This document shows positions 60,104 through 64,000 of a stretch of DNA of 64,000 nt, piece after piece. Below the pieces are notes generated by a model. It did not search any database. It was not told the origin of the DNA and saw only the letters and a list, made by a program, of their open reading frames with translations. This stretch comes from Zeugodacus cucurbitae (taxonomy: Eukaryota > Arthropoda > Insecta > Diptera > Tephritidae). The stretch spans positions 8,539,501 to 8,603,500 of the forward strand of contig NC_071667.1 of the NCBI RefSeq assembly GCF_028554725.1. The letters run 5' to 3'. The translations under genes were made by a program, and so were the position numbers. Positions within the stretch are counted from its first letter, which is position 1, and every line of letters starts with the position of its first letter.

Positions 60104-61547
60104 ATGGATGGCAATAAAGATGAAGCGCATCGCTGCATTGATATAGCGGTGCAATCCTTTGTCGAGGGTAAAATGGAAAAGGCAGAAAAGTTTTTGATGA
60201 AAGCGGAAAAACTATTCCCTACTGAACGTGCAAAAGGTGACAAATGACAATAAAAACTCATATAATCTTCATGTACTAATAAATAAATTAACATTTTTAT
60301 ACTGTCTTAGAGCTCTTAGCTAAAGTGAAGGCTGGTACCACCAATGGAGGAACCAAAACTAGCAATGGTGGAAACGTAAATGGCTCAGCGCATCGTGAAA
60401 GTGCATCTTATGGCGATGGTCCACGTAAACGTAAGAACTCTGACTCACGTAATGTGGAGCCTGAATATACGAAAGAGCAATTAGAGGCCGTGCGCAAAGT
60501 TAAAGGGTTAGTATTGATTTTATGAAGCAGATGAATTTAAATCTATAAAGATAATTTCCTTCCAGTTGCCGCGATTATTATGAAATCCTTAGTGTTACCA
60601 AAGAAGCAACGGATTCCCAAATCAAAAAGTCATATAAAAAGTTAGCTTTACAACTGCATCCCGATAAAAATAAGGCACCTGGTGCTTCAGATGCCTTCAA
60701 AGCAGTTGGAAATGCTGCAGCTATTCTCACAGACGCCGAGAAACGTAAACAATACGACTTGTATGGCATTAATGAAACACACACTAGTGGACACGGTGTA
60801 CGCAGGGACAACTACGAATATGCATATGCGCGCGGTTTCCAAGCAGAGGTTAGCCCGGAAGATCTATTCAATATGTTCTTTGGTGGTGGTTTCGCTCAAC
60901 AAAATGTTTATATGCGACAACAGCGACGTAGACAACAGCATCGCGATGATGGCGAAGTAAGTGTGAATTCTGATTTCGAACATTAAACTTTATTTATGTT
61001 TTTCTCGCACTTCTATCAGAATCAATCGAACTCTTCGGCGCTTATCAACTTTTTGCCTATACTGTTATTGATCGGCTTATCGATGGTATCCTCATTTTTC
61101 ATATCGGACCCAATTTATAGTTTGTCGCCATCACAGTGAGTATATAAATACAAAACAAAATACATATTATTGAATGAAAATTTTTGAAATATTTGTTTTT
61201 CATAGCAAATACGCTGTGAAACGTGAGACAAATCGTCTGAAAGTGCCGTACTATGTGAAAAACAATTTCCATGCTGAATATCAAGGATCTGTTGGGCGCT
61301 TGGAAGAGTCCGTCGAGGAGGACTTTATAGATCACCTAAAGTATTCTTGTAGTCGTGAACGAAATTACCGTAAGTTATTGCATTTCAAACCCTTAATTAT
61401 GTCAAAATTGAGTTGTGTTTTTGTTTTTTTTTAGGTGATTCTATGTTGGCCAAGGCACGCTCATTTGGCGATCGTGATCTTTTCCGCAAAGCTCAAAATA
61501 TTAATATGCCCTCATGTGACAACCTACAGAACTATTTAAATACGTAG
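60104..61547 (+). CDS. CG3061: DnaJ/HSP40 membrane co-chaperone, DNAJB12/14 type (CG3061-like)
   Basis: Exons are 60104-60236, 60311-60506, 60566-60956, 61020-61135, 61206-61369 and 61435-61547. They join to 1113 nt (370 aa plus stop) with GT-AG introns throughout. Order of parts: an N-terminal helical segment rich in Glu/Lys (about 1-50); a Gly/Asn/Ser-rich linker; a J domain (about 113-177) with the HPD triad at 141-143, which stimulates Hsp70 ATPase; a Gly/Phe-containing stretch ending in a basic Arg/Gln run (about 225-240); one hydrophobic segment at about 248-267; and the C-terminal domain typical of DNAJB12/14 (DUF1977). The family sits in the ER membrane with the J domain facing the cytosol and works with Hsp70 in ER quality control. 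The start is the ATG opening the conserved N-terminal helix. HYPK converges from the right. Confidence 0.95.
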
Positions 61548-61817
61548 TTTCTTTTAAATGCTTAAACGGTGTTTCGACTTTGTTATTATTTTTATTTCGT
61601 TATTTAAACATTTAAAAAATTTGACCAACAATACAAAGCACGTACGCTCATAAAACAGAATAATTAACAAAAAATAATCCACGAAAATAACGATGAAATA
61701 ATACTTACAAAGAAATATGTAACACAATTTGAACAACTTTTAAGCTAATATTGCGGTATTTTGGTTTTCATATCCATATATAGGTATTAAATCTACATGC
61801 ATACATATATATAGTAT

Positions 61818-61878
61818 AATAAAAGTATAAAAGCGCTACTGTATATAAAGTGGCAAATGAAATTGATTTAAAAATAAA
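61818..61878 (+). terminator. Polyadenylation signals of the DnaJ gene
   Basis: Two AATAAA hexamers (61818 and 61873) lie 270-330 bases past the stop. Which one is used is unknown. Confidence 0.45.
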
Positions 61879-62058
61879 TGCGGTAGTACAGAAAACTTGT
61901 TATTATTTACATTATATAGATATTAAAGTGTGAGATTTAAGCTTGCATATTCTTGGCTGTCGTGGAAGAACAACAGTTGAGTTAAGTTTCTGATTTTTCA
62001 TGCTGAAGAGAACTCTTTTCTTTAGAACTATATTTTTACCATGACAATATCATGTATT

Positions 62059-62064
62059 TTTATT
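62059..62064 (-). terminator. Polyadenylation signal of HYPK
   Basis: TTTATT on the plus strand is AATAAA on the minus strand, about 75 bases past the HYPK stop. The DnaJ and HYPK 3' ends are therefore about 200 bases apart or less. Confidence 0.5.
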
Positions 62065-62139
62065 TTTTTCATTCGGTTTTTACAAAATACTAATAGTACA
62101 GAAATTGTTCACATGTGATGCATCAGCCGGGAAGGGTAT

Positions 62140-62635
62140 CTAGTTAGCGATTATTGCCTCTAACGCAGCCACTACATCACCACTTTGTTCACGCAGCACT
62201 TTTTCCGCATGGGTACGTGATATCAGCATTTCATTCATCTAAAGTGAATATAAATAAAATCAAAAATCTTATGTTCGGTCATATTCACTTAGCAAATCTA
62301 CTCACAATCAATTCAATGTCCTCTTTTTTCACATGCACCTTTAGCAGCTCCATCTCTTTGGCGACCTTACGTTCATCTTCTTTACTGCGTTTGTTGCCAA
62401 TTTGTTCTACCGCCTATTATATAAAATTTGAATTTAATAAAAATGTACAAAATTTGTTAATAAAGCAATATCAATGTCCACTCACACTGGATATGTGCGC
62501 TGCCGAAATTTCCTTTTCTTCCGCATAATCTGTAACACGTTCTAAATCGGCTGCACCGCCGTCATGACGAGTTTGTTTCTTTTGCTTTTTGTCCTGCACC
62601 TCCTCCTCGGTGCCATTTATTTCAGTTTCAGACAT
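62140..62635 (-). CDS. HYPK: Huntingtin-interacting protein K homologue
   Basis: Minus-strand exons are 62635-62486 (50 codons), 62413-62306 (36 codons) and 62238-62140 (32 codons plus stop), all in phase 0 with GT-AG introns. The protein is 118 aa, close to the animal HYPK length of about 129. The N-terminus is acidic then basic; the conserved stretch AADLERVTDYAEEKEIS follows at about 28-44. A Lys/Glu-rich helix leads into a C-terminal UBA-like domain (about 80-118, with KKEDIELI and the final VVAALEAII). In other animals HYPK binds the NatA N-terminal acetyltransferase and the ribosome and acts as a small chaperone-like factor; that role is inferred here. Each coding exon is too short to stand out as a long frame. 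The start is the only ATG in the first exon's frame before the conserved block. Confidence 0.93.
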
Positions 62636-63641
62636 TATCGGTGTAAATTTTATTTAACTAAATTTTTATATATTTCTTTACTATAAAATGTGCGAAATTG
62701 TTAAGAGAATCACGGTAGAAAAGAAATGTCGAAATGTCAAATCTGTGTTTAGTAAGCATAAAACAATTGTAGAGTTAACGTATAATTTATCGATTATTTT
62801 AAAAGTGCTTTTTGAGGTTATAAAATAAATTTCTTATAAAATCTAAAATCTTTCAGTTATATTAAATAAACCCTAAATCTTTTTAAAGTGTTTAAGTCTT
62901 CGGTTTCACAATACACTCAAACACTTCATTCAAGTTCATACAGTCCGTTCGACTACAGTGCATTTGTTAGTGGTAACTTTTTTTTCAAATAAGTGGCAGC
63001 ATTAAAAATGGCATTTAGGTAGTTGGAGACTTCTCAATTATACTTTAAGCGCCATTCTCTGCCTCACCGCTTCATTTAATTCGGAAAAGTTTTTGTGTGT
63101 GCAAGTGGAAAATTGCTGGATTTTTTATCGCATAAACATTTTTGAAATATACTTCAAATATAATATATTTGTGCATAATCTAACTTATAAAAGGTTTGTA
63201 ATGTTCGCCAGACGATATTTAATGTTGTATTCTTCGTATAATACAGAATAAAGTTATGTGAAAACTTTGCAAATTCTGCCGCCGAGTTTTTTCCACAAGC
63301 TATCATTTCAAGATGGCGGATTTGTAGACTAAACTGCACATTGATAAATATGTACAATTGCAAAAATTTAATGTTTAGAAAATTAGTGTTCTTTGTTTAA
63401 TAAAATTACTAATAAATTGCTTTGAATTTATTAATGCTTTGATAATTATGTACATCATCGATTTTGGAGTTTTGACGTCGTGGTGCGTGGTATGGTAAAC
63501 CACCGGCTACTATATCGATTATTTTCCCAAAAACGCACGTAGACTGATAATTTGATTATTTTCTTGAAAAATAAACCAAACTTGTGACTTACAAAATGTT
63601 TGTTTTCTATCACTTTTTCAGTTAAATTCACTTGAATAAAA
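62636..63641. promoter_or_regulatory. Divergent HYPK/glorund intergenic region with glorund 5' UTR
   Basis: About 1 kb separates the two start codons. TTATCGATTA near 62788 and TATCGATTA near 63513 resemble DRE-type elements of fly housekeeping promoters. A pyrimidine tract and CAG ending at 63620 look like the acceptor of a 5' UTR intron 21 bases before the glorund ATG. The matching donor is not clear. No other gene is seen. Confidence 0.45.
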
Positions 63642-64000
63642 ATGGCAACCGACGCACAAACCAATAATGAAGATTACTCTCAAGAATACGGTGATGATGA
63701 CAACAGTCAAGAATATGATAATGAGCAACAAGAAGGTGATGAATATGATGATCAAGATGAAAATGATGACTATAATGATCAGAGCCAGGATCATGGCAGT
63801 GTTGGTGGTGGTGGTGGTGGCAGCGGTGGCGGCAACAACAGCAATTCGTCAGGCCCAAAATATATACGCTTGAGAGGACTACCATGGTCGGCAACGCATA
63901 AAGAGATCTTAAATTTTTTAAAGGATGTTAATGTTGTTAATGGCTCGAAAGGTATACATCTCATTACCGGCCGCTGGGATGGCAAAAATACAGGCGAAGT
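63642..64000 (+). CDS. glo: Glorund-like hnRNP F/H RNA-binding protein (5' part, cut by window edge)
   Basis: The frame opens at ATG 63642 and stays open to the last base (119 codons and two bases), so the gene continues beyond the window. Residues 1-53 are a low-complexity acidic region of Asp, Glu, Gln, Tyr and Asn. Residues 54-71 are a Gly/Asn/Ser linker. The first quasi-RRM begins at about residue 73 with YIRLRGLPWSAT, the hallmark RNP2-side sequence of hnRNP F/H proteins, followed by ITGRWDGKNTGE leading towards RNP1. Drosophila Glorund binds G-tract and structured RNA, for example in nanos translational control and splicing; the same role is inferred. An upstream acceptor-like site at 63620 suggests an untranslated first exon. 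Identification as glorund rather than a generic hnRNP F/H rests on the fly context and the acidic N-terminus. Confidence 0.88.
   Translation, partial: MATDAQTNNEDYSQEYGDDDNSQEYDNEQQEGDEYDDQDENDDYNDQSQDHGSVGGGGGGSGGGNNSNSSGPKYIRLRGLPWSATHKEILNFLKDVNVVNGSKGIHLITGRWDGKNTGE

Noticed and set aside
63642..63894. Antisense His-rich and Pro-rich frames over the glorund start
   Set aside because: Shadows of the acidic Asp/Glu/Gly coding sequence on the plus strand.
1..64000. tRNA, rRNA, snRNA or known fly microRNA genes
   Set aside because: No T-loop/A-box pair, rRNA stretch or familiar mature microRNA sequence was recognised by eye; a tRNAscan or Rfam search would settle this.

Overview
The window reads as AT-rich nuclear DNA of a higher (brachyceran) fly. 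It looks most like a tephritid fruit fly, judging from the mobile-element families (DD41D 'rosa-type' mariners, DINE-1/HINE-like repeats with GTCY microsatellites), the many TATG/TGTA and CAA microsatellites, and the fly orthologues at the right end. There are no bacterial features. The species cannot be named from this sequence alone.

Positions 1 to about 52,000 form a gene desert. No exon there can be defended with confidence, and almost every open frame is a chance frame or lies inside a repeat. What can be read is transposon debris. There are four DD41D mariner relics (2383-3277, 9430-10140, 21930-22786, 47564-48775) and four copies of one HINE-like element (8084-9296, 15101-16012, 29136-30317, 33227-35380). 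A 5'-truncated RTE-type LINE sits inside the fourth copy (33614-34623), and an older RTE tail lies at 11640-12130. A Jockey-type LINE tail (20468-20758), a hAT-type palindromic MITE with a perfect 8-bp target duplication (31698-32148), a pogo/Tigger remnant (42265-42836) and a 234-bp tandem duplication overlapping its end (42754-43221) are also present. Smaller items are an 88-bp tandem array (37371-37700), a two-copy unclassified repeat (1-606 and 36650-37023) and another mariner-like fragment (50335-50896). A CpG-rich island at about 18950-20350 could be a promoter. The desert may be intronic or regulatory DNA of a large gene, but nothing here proves that.

The right-hand 12 kb is genic. Two tandem CYP6D-like cytochrome P450 genes (52058-54191 and 55086-57508, both +) each have six exons, with the first five exons of identical length. 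They are followed by a DnaJ/HSP40 membrane co-chaperone (60104-61547, +; DNAJB12/14 type, CG3061-like), HYPK on the minus strand (62140-62635), and the first coding exon of a glorund-like hnRNP F/H gene (63642 to the window edge, +). DnaJ and HYPK converge; HYPK and glorund diverge over about 1 kb. All exon boundaries were read by hand from GT/AG sites that keep the reading frame.

Functionally the genes are independent: detoxification-type oxidases, an ER-type J-protein, a nascent-chain/NatA-associated factor and an RNA-binding translational regulator. I found no new multi-gene system. The most informative observations are the dated nesting of transposons, the P450 duplication with unusual motif changes, and an orphan splice donor on the minus strand suggesting that the P450 pair may sit inside another gene's intron.
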